This document shows positions 1 to 7,544 of a DNA stretch of 64,000 nt, piece after piece. The notes below the pieces were generated by a model that made no database searches, had not been told where the DNA came from, and was given only the letters and a program-made list of their open reading frames with translations. Position 1 is the stretch's first letter, and every line of letters starts with the position of its first letter. This stretch comes from Evansella caseinilytica (GTDB taxonomy: Bacteria; Bacillota; Bacilli; Bacillales; Salisediminibacteriaceae): positions 1 through 64,000 of the forward strand of contig NZ_FNPI01000003.1 of NCBI RefSeq assembly GCF_900107275.1. The letters are read 5' to 3'. A program made the translations under genes and the position numbers.

Positions 1-149
1 AGAAGAACCCGAATCGTCGTCGATTTCCCGGCACCGTTCGGACCGATGAACCCGAGCACCTCCCCTTTGTTCACTTCCAGATTCAATTCATCGAGTGCAC
101 GGACACTCCCGTAATTCTTCGTTAAATTCGATGTTAAAATCACTGACAT
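1..149 (-). CDS. ABC transporter ATP-binding protein, N-terminal part (cut by window edge)
   Basis: Reading the minus strand from an ATG at 149 gives about 50 residues beginning [19 protein letters not shown] and reaching a Walker A loop, GPNGAGKST, before the window ends. This is the normal start of an ABC-2 type ATPase that would couple ATP hydrolysis to a membrane permease encoded further left. A strong ribosome binding site (GGAGGTG) precedes the ATG. It is divergent from the TetR-type regulator at 419, a common arrangement in which the regulator represses its neighbouring transporter; that link is inference. The substrate cannot be deduced. Confidence 0.85.
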   Translation of the reverse strand, partial: MSVILTSNLTKNYGSVRALDELNLEVNKGEVLGFIGPNGAGKSTTIRVL

Positions 150-418
150 CAAAAACACCTCCATTAATGATAAATAGCATGCCCGTTTGTCTTAAAAGTG
201 TTGTTCAAATCATTTTATATAACATTATTGATTATTGTTACATATTATCACATTTCCTTTTGTGGTGTCTAGATTTTTTGTATCATTTTATCATTCTGTT
301 ATAAAACTCTTTGTTTTTATATCATTTACATGATGTGTTATAATTTTTTTGGACAATATTTACATACTGGACCATCAGCTAACGATTTTAATAATGCAAA
401 TTTTTTGAGGTGATACGT
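150..418. promoter_or_regulatory. AT-rich divergent promoter region
   Basis: Non-coding, strongly AT-rich interval between the divergent ABC ATPase and TetR-type genes. It must carry both promoters, but I could not fix -35/-10 pairs with certainty. No long inverted repeat stands out. Confidence 0.4.
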
Positions 419-1033
419 ATGAATGGGTTTGACAAACGACGGGAGAAGAAGAAAAAGCAGATTATTCATGCGCTAACCGATTTGATCATGACCAAAAATC
501 TAAAGGAAATCGGTGTTCGGGAAATCGCTGAACATGCCAATGTTTCGCCGGCATCGATCTATAATTTTTTCGGCAGCAAAGAAGAATTAATCAAGCAGGC
601 TATCTATTACCTTACGGAGAAGGAAACAAAAAAATTTGTTGACCTGGTCGATGAAGACATTCCCTTCAAGGAAAAGACGAACAAGTTGTTCTCGATGTCG
701 ATGGCAAAGCAGGAAAACATGAACAGCGAAGGCCTGAAAAACATTCATTTTGATGACCCTGCCTTTCAAAAATATATCAAGGAATTTTCCGAAGCATCCG
801 TGATGCCGCTCTTTACGAAGCTCCTGGAGCAAGGAAAGGCGGAAGGGGAAATTTCCCACACTGTTTCCAACCGGGCGATTATGTTTTATTACAATGCGAT
901 TTTAATGCTCGTGAGCGATCCGGCCGTCCGGAACAGTATGGATGTAGAGCTGCGGAAAGAGATAACACAGCTGTTTTTGTATGGCATCTTCGGCAACGAA
1001 ACGATGAATAGTGAGGACGAAGCATCTAAATAA
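419..1033 (+). CDS. TetR/AcrR family transcriptional regulator
   Basis: About 204 residues. The N-terminal helix-turn-helix is clear: a run of basic residues (KRREKKKKQ), then IHALTDLIMTKNLKEIGVREIAEHANVSPASIYNFFGSKEELI, the classical TetR DNA-binding signature with YNFFGSKEEL in the recognition-helix region. The remaining residues should form the ligand-binding and dimer domain; no ligand can be named. The ATG at 419 is preferred over an in-frame GTG at 410 because GAGGTG lies six bases upstream of the ATG and overlaps the GTG. The divergent ABC ATPase to the left is the likely target (inference). Confidence 0.85.
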   Translation: MNGFDKRREKKKKQIIHALTDLIMTKNLKEIGVREIAEHANVSPASIYNFFGSKEELIKQAIYYLTEKETKKFVDLVDEDIPFKEKTNKLFSMSMAKQENMNSEGLKNIHFDDPAFQKYIKEFSEASVMPLFTKLLEQGKAEGEISHTVSNRAIMFYYNAILMLVSDPAVRNSMDVELRKEITQLFLYGIFGNETMNSEDEASK

Positions 1034-1070
1034 TGAATATCCTGTTGATTAACCATCCAGATGTTGATTA

Positions 1071-1099
1071 TAATAATTGATAAGAGTTATCAATTATTA
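1071..1099. promoter_or_regulatory. Perfect 13-bp inverted repeat upstream of the second TetR-type gene (probable operator)
   Basis: TAATAATTGATAA, three bases (GAG), then TTATCAATTATTA: a perfect 13+13 bp palindrome. It is too AT-rich and lacks a U-tract, so it is not a normal terminator. It lies about 44 bp upstream of the regulator gene at 1143, where a TetR-type repressor would autoregulate. The binding protein is inferred, not shown. Confidence 0.6.
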
Positions 1100-1142
1100 G
1101 CGAAACGATCATTCTCTCGGTTTTATTAAAGGATGTGACAGA

Positions 1143-1742
1143 ATGGCAAAAAAAATCGACCGCAGAAAGCTTCGCACAAAAAAAATGATCAAACAGGCTG
1201 TATTGGAACTGATTGAAGAAAAGGGATTTAAACATGTCACCGTCAGTGACATCACTTCCCGGGCCGATATCAATCGCGGAACATTTTATCTGCACTATCG
1301 CGATGTCGGCGATTTGATGGAAAATTATGAAGAAGAATTGCTTGAGGAAATCAGAGACCGTGCCAAGTATGTCGATCTTTCTGCTTTTGCCACGTATAAA
1401 AACAAGCCGTATCCGGTCATCGTTTCTCTGCTGGATTTCATTGCTGAAAATAAAGATTTGCTGAGAGTGCTGTTAGGTGCAAATGGCAATCCGGCCTTTG
1501 TACAAAAATGGCGGCAGTTCGTGTCCGATCAAATATCCGAAAAAATGACGGTAACTCAGCCGGATAGCGGGAAGATGGACGTTCCCAGGGAATACATCGC
1601 TGTCTTTGTCTCTTCCATCCACATCGGCATCATCCAATACTGGCTGGAGTCGGATATCGATCGTACTCCGGAAGAAATTGCTTCGATTTTAACCAAAATT
1701 GCTGTGCAGGGACCTCTCGCCACGATCAGCAGCCGTGAGTAA
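1143..1742 (+). CDS. TetR/AcrR family transcriptional regulator (TetR_C_8-like)
   Basis: 199 residues starting MAKKIDRRKLRTKKMIKQAVLELIEEKGFKHVTVSDITSRADINRGTFYLHYRDVGDL. This is a TetR helix-turn-helix of the type with RGTFYLHY in the recognition region, typical of Bacillus regulators with a TetR_C_8 C-terminal domain. It follows the first regulator by about 110 bp on the same strand, with a long perfect palindrome between them that is a candidate autoregulatory operator. No effector or target is evident; the convergent FtsX-type transporter cluster is one possibility, without direct support. Confidence 0.85.
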   Translation: MAKKIDRRKLRTKKMIKQAVLELIEEKGFKHVTVSDITSRADINRGTFYLHYRDVGDLMENYEEELLEEIRDRAKYVDLSAFATYKNKPYPVIVSLLDFIAENKDLLRVLLGANGNPAFVQKWRQFVSDQISEKMTVTQPDSGKMDVPREYIAVFVSSIHIGIIQYWLESDIDRTPEEIASILTKIAVQGPLATISSRE

Positions 1743-1804
1743 AGGACAGCAGATCGGTGGTGACAGTAAAGCAGCGCTGAAGCGAAAGCGATTCGATCAC
1801 GGTA

Positions 1805-1870
1805 AAATGCTGCTGCCACCCCTCTCTCCATTTTGAGGAAAGCAATGACAGCAGCATTTATTATTTTTCA
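1805..1870 (+). terminator. Probable terminator after the second TetR-type gene
   Basis: AAATGCTGCTG at 1805-1815 pairs perfectly with CAGCAGCATTT at 1849-1859, enclosing a loop of about 33 bases, and is followed by ATTATTTTTC. The long loop makes it atypical, but position and T-rich tail fit transcription ending after 1742. Confidence 0.45.
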
Positions 1871-1954
1871 TGCCCCCGCTGTTTTTCTACAAATAGAATG
1901 TATACCGCTTTCGCCTTCGCTGAAAGGTTGAAGGGGAGATTCCGACGAACACAG

Positions 1955-4621
1955 TTAAATATTTTCCTGTTTCAATGCGTCAATGATGTTTTCTTTTTTT
2001 ACTTTGGCGATGGAGTACAGCATCGCCGAACTGACGATGGCAAATACGGCGGCAATGGCATACAAAATATCGCTCCACGGCACGGCAAGCCCGTAGCTGA
2101 AAGTATTCATCAGCGCTCGATGCATCAAATACATCACTGCCATGCTGAGCGGAATTCCGTAAAGCAGCGCTTTGATACCGTAAAAAATGCTTTCAAAATG
2201 AATCATTTTGTTAAAAGCATGCGGCGTCATTCCCACCGACTTCAACATCGCAAATTCCCGTTTTCGCAAGGAAATGCTCGTGGAAATCGTATTGAAGATG
2301 TTCGCGATGGAAATCACCGTAATTAAAACGATGAAGCCATACGTGAACACCGACATTAGCAGGACCATCTGCTCCTCCCGCTGCCTCGACTGGTAGAGAT
2401 TATGAACCGACATATAATGCGATTTTAATTCTTCTATCTGCTGCTGCGTTTTCAGCGGATCGGAACTTTTCAAATAAAGATACATCCACGTATCAATTGC
2501 TGCCTCATTAAACAGCTGATCCATCACCTTTTCTGAGACAATGACGTTAACCCCGCCTACTCCGGCCGGCATTACACCCATTGGATACTGATCGGTCAAT
2601 GCAACGATTTCCACCTGCCCCACATCGATCCATTCATCGGATTCTTCATCATCGACAACGAAGTCGAGCCTTGGACTAGTGTCGGCGTTCGTAGAGATGT
2701 GAATCCACTCCCAGTCAGCAACAACGAAATCAAGCTGATCGCCGATTGCGGCATGAATCGCCTTTGTTTCGGCAAATTTGTCGTTCTCCATATCCTTATA
2801 GGTCAGCGTATCAATGATAATGGCGCCCGGATTTTCCAAGTCGGTAAGCTTTTCCATATCCGCACCGATCTCGTTTGCGTAGATTTGCAGGCTCTGTTCA
2901 TCCATTCCTGAGATATCAACGTAATAAGGATACTTGCCATCAATAAGCACCTCCCTGTCCAGCTTAACGGTTTCCTTTAACTCATCGGCGATCGCCACTT
3001 CTTCGACAAACGAGGTAACACCCGTCTTTTTCATCATACTCACTTCGGTAACCTCTTCGAGAGCCGCGGCCAATTCGGACAGCTCTTCCTCATTTTCCGC
3101 ATAGTCGCTGGACATATACACCTGAAGATCAAAATTAATTCCTTCCTGGGAGAGCTCCAGCGACTTTTTCAGATTAGACGTAAAAAAAGATACCGACAAA
3201 AACAGAATGATGCTGACGACAAGGGAAAAGATCGTCACCTGATACCTGCGTCTGTTTCGCTTCAAGTTCTTTAAGGCAATTTCCGCTTCCACTCCAAATA
3301 TGGCGCGAACCCATTTCGACGTTTTCACTGCTTTCCTTGTCAGCTTGATATCTGCCGTCTGCCGAATCGCATCGATCGCCGATACTTTCGACGCCTTAAC
3401 CGCGGGAAGAAAAGTGGAAAGCAATATCGTTATCAACGACACGGCGCAGGCAACGATAATGGAAAGTGGCGTAACAACAACCGTCAACGATTCGGATACC
3501 CCTAATGCATCTTGAATGATCGAATTGATGACCATAAAGGTAACACCGATACCAGTAAGGCCGCAGCCGATGCCAACCGGGATACTGATAAGGGCGATGA
3601 CGATGCCTTCAAAAAACACGGAGTTCCTCTTCTGCCGTTTCGTTGCACCGACACTGGCAAGCATCCCTAAATGCCGGGACCGCTCAGAGACAGAAATAGC
3701 AAAGGCATTGTAGATTAGCGCCACGGAGCCGATGATGATTACCGCCATGATGATCGCTGCCAGCGAATAAAGTGTCCGATGCAGGCTGTCGTTGTTTGTC
3801 AGGCCGTAATAGCGCAATAAACGGTTGTTAAATTGGACAGTCTCGATGTTATTTTTATCAGCGAGCGCCTGCGCGTGTGAGTAAAGGGAAGGATGCAAAT
3901 TTTTCAGGACTACCGATGCATTGAATGGATCTTCAGCTTCCAGAAAGCTTTCATCCACGTAGGAAATCATCGTATAGCCGGGGGCCCATGTCGGTTCCCA
4001 CACCGGACGGTCAATAAAGCCGACAATCGTATAGTTGACCGTCTTTTGATTGGTTAATGTTTCCACAACCTCCCCATCAACCATCAACAACGAATCGTTT
4101 TGTGTCAACTCTCCAGCTGTATATTCCTCATCAGTTACCGAACGCTCACCGATTTCCAGCATCAACTGATCACCGATCTCGAAGTTCACGTCGGAAGCGG
4201 CTGCCAGTTCCTCGGAAATCACTACTTCCTTGTTCTTCTCCGGAAGCCTTCCCCGGCTTAACGTGATCGGAAATTGCTGAAACCCTTGAGCATTATACTC
4301 CTTAACAAACAAATACGGTTTCGTTTCGTTTTGGCTGCCTTCCAAATAGGCGTACCCGCGATCCCGGGAAATCACAAGCGCTTTCGTTTCGCTGTCCTTT
4401 TTGATCGCTTCCAGTTGATCACCGTTTACGTCCTTATACAGGACATGCCATTCTCCCTCGTTGGCAATCGTCTGCCGCTGCATTAAATCCATAAACGAAA
4501 CGGCAAGGGTAGCTACAGCGGTGATCATGGCAACGGAAATAATCGTGCCGATAATCGTCACAACCGTTCGCCTTTTATTTTTCCGCAAATGCCGAAGCGT
4601 CACTTTATTGACAATATTCAT
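1955..4621 (-). CDS. ABC transporter permease, FtsX/MacB-like, two FtsX domains
   Basis: 888 residues. The N-terminus (NKRRTVVTIIGTIISVAMITAVATLAVSFM) is a first membrane segment followed by an extracellular domain of about 230 residues. A three-helix FtsX unit follows at about 285-420, including the motif HLGMLASVGATKRQKR. A second copy of the layout follows: membrane helix near 465-490, another extracellular domain, and a C-terminal FtsX unit with REFAMLKSVGMTPHAF. The duplicated architecture is known from lipoprotein-extraction, peptide-antibiotic and mechanotransmission ABC systems. The start ATG overlaps the ATPase stop (ATGA), so the two are translationally coupled. With the upstream two-component system it resembles Bce-type peptide detoxification/sensing modules, but the permease is not the usual BceB layout; substrate unknown. 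Confidence 0.85.
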   Translation of the reverse strand: MNIVNKVTLRHLRKNKRRTVVTIIGTIISVAMITAVATLAVSFMDLMQRQTIANEGEWHVLYKDVNGDQLEAIKKDSETKALVISRDRGYAYLEGSQNETKPYLFVKEYNAQGFQQFPITLSRGRLPEKNKEVVISEELAAASDVNFEIGDQLMLEIGERSVTDEEYTAGELTQNDSLLMVDGEVVETLTNQKTVNYTIVGFIDRPVWEPTWAPGYTMISYVDESFLEAEDPFNASVVLKNLHPSLYSHAQALADKNNIETVQFNNRLLRYYGLTNNDSLHRTLYSLAAIIMAVIIIGSVALIYNAFAISVSERSRHLGMLASVGATKRQKRNSVFFEGIVIALISIPVGIGCGLTGIGVTFMVINSIIQDALGVSESLTVVVTPLSIIVACAVSLITILLSTFLPAVKASKVSAIDAIRQTADIKLTRKAVKTSKWVRAIFGVEAEIALKNLKRNRRRYQVTIFSLVVSIILFLSVSFFTSNLKKSLELSQEGINFDLQVYMSSDYAENEEELSELAAALEEVTEVSMMKKTGVTSFVEEVAIADELKETVKLDREVLIDGKYPYYVDISGMDEQSLQIYANEIGADMEKLTDLENPGAIIIDTLTYKDMENDKFAETKAIHAAIGDQLDFVVADWEWIHISTNADTSPRLDFVVDDEESDEWIDVGQVEIVALTDQYPMGVMPAGVGGVNVIVSEKVMDQLFNEAAIDTWMYLYLKSSDPLKTQQQIEELKSHYMSVHNLYQSRQREEQMVLLMSVFTYGFIVLITVISIANIFNTISTSISLRKREFAMLKSVGMTPHAFNKMIHFESIFYGIKALLYGIPLSMAVMYLMHRALMNTFSYGLAVPWSDILYAIAAVFAIVSSAMLYSIAKVKKENIIDALKQENI

Positions 4622-5301
4622 GGGCGGATCACCTCATCCTTGGCAATCCTTCCGTCTTCGATGGAAATAACGCGGTCGGCCTGCAGAGCAATTCGCTCGT
4701 CATGGGTAATGACAAGCAGCGTCTGATTGTACGTTTTGTTAAACATTTTCAATAAATCAATAATTTCACTGCTGTTTTTACTGTCCAGGTTTCCTGTCGG
4801 CTCATCGGCAAGCATGATCGCAGGATTGCTGATCAGCGCCCTGCCGATGGAAACCCGCTGCTGTTGTCCGCCGGAAAGCTGATTTGGAAGATGGGATAAA
4901 CGGTTTTCCAAATCTAACATTTTCACGATTTCCGCAAACTGCTTCCCATCCACCTTGTGCTCATCAAGTAGCAGCGGCAGCGTGATATTCTCTTCAACCG
5001 TCAGAACAGGAATGAGGTTGTAAAATTGATAAATCAGACCGATTTGCCTGCGCCTGAATATTGCAAGCTGTGTTTCATTCAGTTCGTACAAGTTGGTGTT
5101 ATCTACAAAAACGTTGCCGCTCGTAGGCCTGTCCACCCCCCCGAGCATGTGTAAAAGCGTAGACTTTCCGGAGCCGGATGGCCCGATGATCGCGGCAAAT
5201 TCTCCTTTGCGCACGGAAAACGAGACATCATCCAACGCTTTAACAGCCGTTTCGCCTTTCCCGTATACTTTAGACAGATGTTCTATTTTCAATATATCCA
5301 T
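4618..5301 (-). CDS. ABC transporter ATP-binding protein (MacB/LolD-like)
   Basis: 227 residues starting MDILKIEHLSKVYGKGETAVKALDDVSF. Walker A is GPSGSGKST, the signature motif is LSGGQQQR, and Walker B is IMLADEPTGNLD, with the PTGNLDS sequence characteristic of ATPases serving FtsX/MacB-type permeases. The ATG at 5301 is chosen because TTGGAGG sits eight bases upstream; an in-frame ATG five codons earlier overlaps that site. It overlaps the permease start by four bases, and both probably belong with the sensor kinase and response regulator upstream. Confidence 0.92.
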   Translation of the reverse strand: MDILKIEHLSKVYGKGETAVKALDDVSFSVRKGEFAAIIGPSGSGKSTLLHMLGGVDRPTSGNVFVDNTNLYELNETQLAIFRRRQIGLIYQFYNLIPVLTVEENITLPLLLDEHKVDGKQFAEIVKMLDLENRLSHLPNQLSGGQQQRVSIGRALISNPAIMLADEPTGNLDSKNSSEIIDLLKMFNKTYNQTLLVITHDERIALQADRVISIEDGRIAKDEVIRP

Positions 5302-5535
5302 AAAGAAAACCTCCAAGATGTGATGATAGATTCAGTATATCTGCCTAAAATGACTATCAAGTGACTGGGAAGTGACAATTTCGTCACTTACGATCGGCAT
5401 GACAGGGCTGTCTCAAATCTGCACGGGTTTTGCACCCGTTACGATTAATGGTATCTAAAGGAGAGCCCATCGTTGCCATACCAGCATATATAAAAAGGAT
5501 TTTTCCCGTTGGACACCAGCTTTTTTTACAGCCTC

Positions 5536-6546
5536 CTAAATCACCTGCTTGTAAAATATTAACCGAAACTGCGTGCCGGCATTGACATGACTTTTTACCT
5601 CGATGGTGCCGCTTTGGCTTGTGACAATGCTGTGCGCCATGGCAAGACCGATACCGACGCTGTCTTCATTCGCGCTCTTTCCTTTGTAAAATCGCTTGAA
5701 AATATGAGGGATATCTTCCTGGGCGATTCCTTTTCCGTTGTCGGCAATAACGATTTCTGTGAATAACGGATTTTCAGAAAAAGAAATCGCTACGACTCCG
5801 CCTTCCTCCGTGTGTTCAATACAATTTTTTAAAATATTTATAAGCGCTTCGGCTGTCCAGTTGAGGTCACACGAAAACGATGCGGTGTCTTCTCCTGTTA
5901 CCGTCAACCTTTGCTGTTTGATGTCCAGCGGAATAAGCAGCGGCTCGACTGCTTTTTGAATCAGCGTTTTTACGGTGATTTGCTGTTTCTTGAACCGGAC
6001 GGCTCCGGCATCGATTTTTGACAGCTTCAATAACGAAGAAACAAGCCAGTCGATTCTTTCCAGCTGTCTCCGGATATTCTGCGTAAATTCAGCCCTTTTC
6101 GCCGAGGTCAAATTTGCGTCACTTAATAAATCCGCCATCACCGTCATCGACGTAAGCGGCGTTTTTAGCTGATGGGAAATATCGGAAATTGCTTCTGTCA
6201 GCTTCCGTTTATCCCTCTGCAAAAGTGCGCTCTGTTCCGACAGCATCAGTGTCACTTTATAAATATCGTTTTTCAAAATGCTCAGTTCCCCTTCCCGATT
6301 GTCTCGGACATCAAGGGAATAATCGCCGCCGATGATTTGACGCAAATAGCCGGAAAGCTTGGCGATTTCCCGATACCTCCAGCGTGTATACAGGATACAG
6401 CAGGCAATCAGCAGGCCGGCGGTAAGGCAAACAAGCACGGCAGCGGTCGGGGAAACAGCAGCCGCGGTCCCGGTTGCCGCCAAGCCGATGAAACATAGCG
6501 ATAATACGAACAACAGGAATTCTCTGTTTCGAAGCAACTCAGCCAC
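5536..6546 (-). CDS. Sensor histidine kinase
   Basis: 336 residues with two N-terminal membrane segments separated by a very short loop (about residues 8-58), a HAMP-like stretch, then the dimerisation/phosphoacceptor motif DISHQLKTPLTSM around residue 125. The ATPase domain shows N-box ALINILKNCIEHT, G1 VIADNGKGI and G2 GIGLAMA. The minimal extracellular loop suggests it does not sense a soluble ligand itself but may be driven by the neighbouring FtsX-type transporter, as in BceS-type kinases (inference from family knowledge). The start is a GTG at 6546 overlapping the response-regulator stop by eight bases, preceded by AAGG, so translation is coupled. Confidence 0.9.
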   Translation of the reverse strand: MAELLRNREFLLFVLSLCFIGLAATGTAAAVSPTAAVLVCLTAGLLIACCILYTRWRYREIAKLSGYLRQIIGGDYSLDVRDNREGELSILKNDIYKVTLMLSEQSALLQRDKRKLTEAISDISHQLKTPLTSMTVMADLLSDANLTSAKRAEFTQNIRRQLERIDWLVSSLLKLSKIDAGAVRFKKQQITVKTLIQKAVEPLLIPLDIKQQRLTVTGEDTASFSCDLNWTAEALINILKNCIEHTEEGGVVAISFSENPLFTEIVIADNGKGIAQEDIPHIFKRFYKGKSANEDSVGIGLAMAHSIVTSQSGTIEVKSHVNAGTQFRLIFYKQVI

Positions 6547-7222
6547 CTGCCTTATAGCCTAAGCCGCGGATCGTTTTGATAATTATCGGCTGCTGCGGAT
6601 GATCCTCCAGCTTCTCCCGCAGTCTTTTAATGTAAACCGTTAACGTATTGTCATTGACAAAGTCGCCGGCTACATCCCAAATTTGCTCCAGCAGTTGATT
6701 TCGCGACAGAACCTGCCCTTTATGCTGGGCAAAAATCAGCAGTAAACGATACTCCAGCGCGGTCAGTGCAATTTCCACATCATTTTTATAAACTTTTCCC
6801 TCCAACGTGTTCAGCCGGATATTTTCAATCGTCATCATGGAGATTGCCTGTGTCTGCTTGTTGTATCTGCGCAATACCGATTTGATTCGCGAGAGCAGCT
6901 CGCGAATACGGAATGGCTTCGTAATATAATCATCAGCCCCCATATCGAGTCCCATTACTACATTGACTTCATCGTCGACGGCTGTTAAAAAAATGACGGG
7001 AAGATCACTTTTTTCCTTCACCAGCTTGCATAGTTCATAGCCGCTGCCGTCGGGAAGCGATAAATCAAACAAGCATAAGGTGATCTGTTCCAGCTCGTTC
7101 TCAAGCACCTTTCTGGCCGATCCCGCATCATGGCAGAGCACAGTTGCGTAATTCTCTTGCTGAAGGGAGTACTCCAGGCCGGACGCGATCGTTTTGTCAT
7201 CCTCTACAAGTAAAATTTTCAT
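6539..7222 (-). CDS. Response regulator, OmpR/PhoB family
   Basis: 227 residues. The receiver domain has the acidic pair ED near residue 8, phosphoacceptor Asp53 in CLFDLSLPDG and conserved Lys in ITKPF. The C-terminal winged helix contains LTALEYRLLLIFAQHKGQVLSRNQLLEQIW and the terminal VYIKRLREKLE...IKTIRGLGYK typical of OmpR/PhoB. It is the first gene of a cluster continuing into the kinase and the ABC transporter, so it probably activates that transporter. A palindrome overlapping the -10 just upstream may mediate autoregulation. Confidence 0.93.
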   Translation of the reverse strand: MKILLVEDDKTIASGLEYSLQQENYATVLCHDAGSARKVLENELEQITLCLFDLSLPDGSGYELCKLVKEKSDLPVIFLTAVDDEVNVVMGLDMGADDYITKPFRIRELLSRIKSVLRRYNKQTQAISMMTIENIRLNTLEGKVYKNDVEIALTALEYRLLLIFAQHKGQVLSRNQLLEQIWDVAGDFVNDNTLTVYIKRLREKLEDHPQQPIIIKTIRGLGYKAGG

Positions 7223-7235
7223 AATAAAACACCTC

Positions 7236-7271
7236 TTAAGATAAGATATCTTAAAAGGCGTTTGATGACAA
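7236..7271 (-). promoter_or_regulatory. Probable promoter with palindrome before the response regulator gene
   Basis: On the minus strand TTGTCA (7266-7271) is followed after 17 bp by TATCTT (7243-7248). A perfect 8-3-8 palindrome, TTAAGATA-AGA-TATCTTAA (7236-7254), overlaps the -10. The -10 is weak, consistent with an activated or repressed promoter. The binding protein is unknown; the response regulator itself is one candidate. Confidence 0.4.
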
Positions 7272-7312
7272 TTATCTGCGTACCTCTTTCTTTGGCGGCG
7301 GGTGTTTCCCCA

Positions 7313-7522
7313 TCAAGAAACGACATCGTACCCCTGCTCATCGATTTCTTCTTTCATGGCATCCAAAGTAATCGCCGCTTCATCGTATTCCACGGTAACA
7401 TTTTTTTCGGCGAGGTTGACCTCGGCGCTCTTTACTCCTGCCAAGTTTTTCAACGCCCCTTCTACCGTGCCTTTGCAATGGTTACAAGTCATGCCCTCTA
7501 CAAATATAACGTCTTTTTTCAT
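7313..7522 (-). CDS. copZ: Copper chaperone CopZ
   Basis: 69 residues forming a single heavy-metal-associated domain with metal-binding motif GMTCNHC (Cys13, Cys16). It carries Cu(I) in the cytosol and exchanges it with the CopA ATPase and the CsoR repressor. The ATG at 7522 is preferred because GGAG lies ten bases upstream, whereas the in-frame GTG at 7531 is directly adjacent to it. It is the last gene of csoR-copA-copZ, 22 bp after copA; in B. subtilis copZ precedes copA, so the order is swapped. Confidence 0.95.
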   Translation of the reverse strand: MKKDVIFVEGMTCNHCKGTVEGALKNLAGVKSAEVNLAEKNVTVEYDEAAITLDAMKEEIDEQGYDVVS

Positions 7523-7544
7523 GTTGTGCACTCTCCTTTAAATA

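Noticed and set aside
5400-5535. Possible IS-end remnant (GGCTGTCTCAAATC ... ACAGCCTCC) between the kinase and ATPase genes
   Set aside because: The two ends pair over only about six bases and no transposase fragment is visible; also contains an ACGGGT/ACCCGT hairpin that could simply be a weak terminator.
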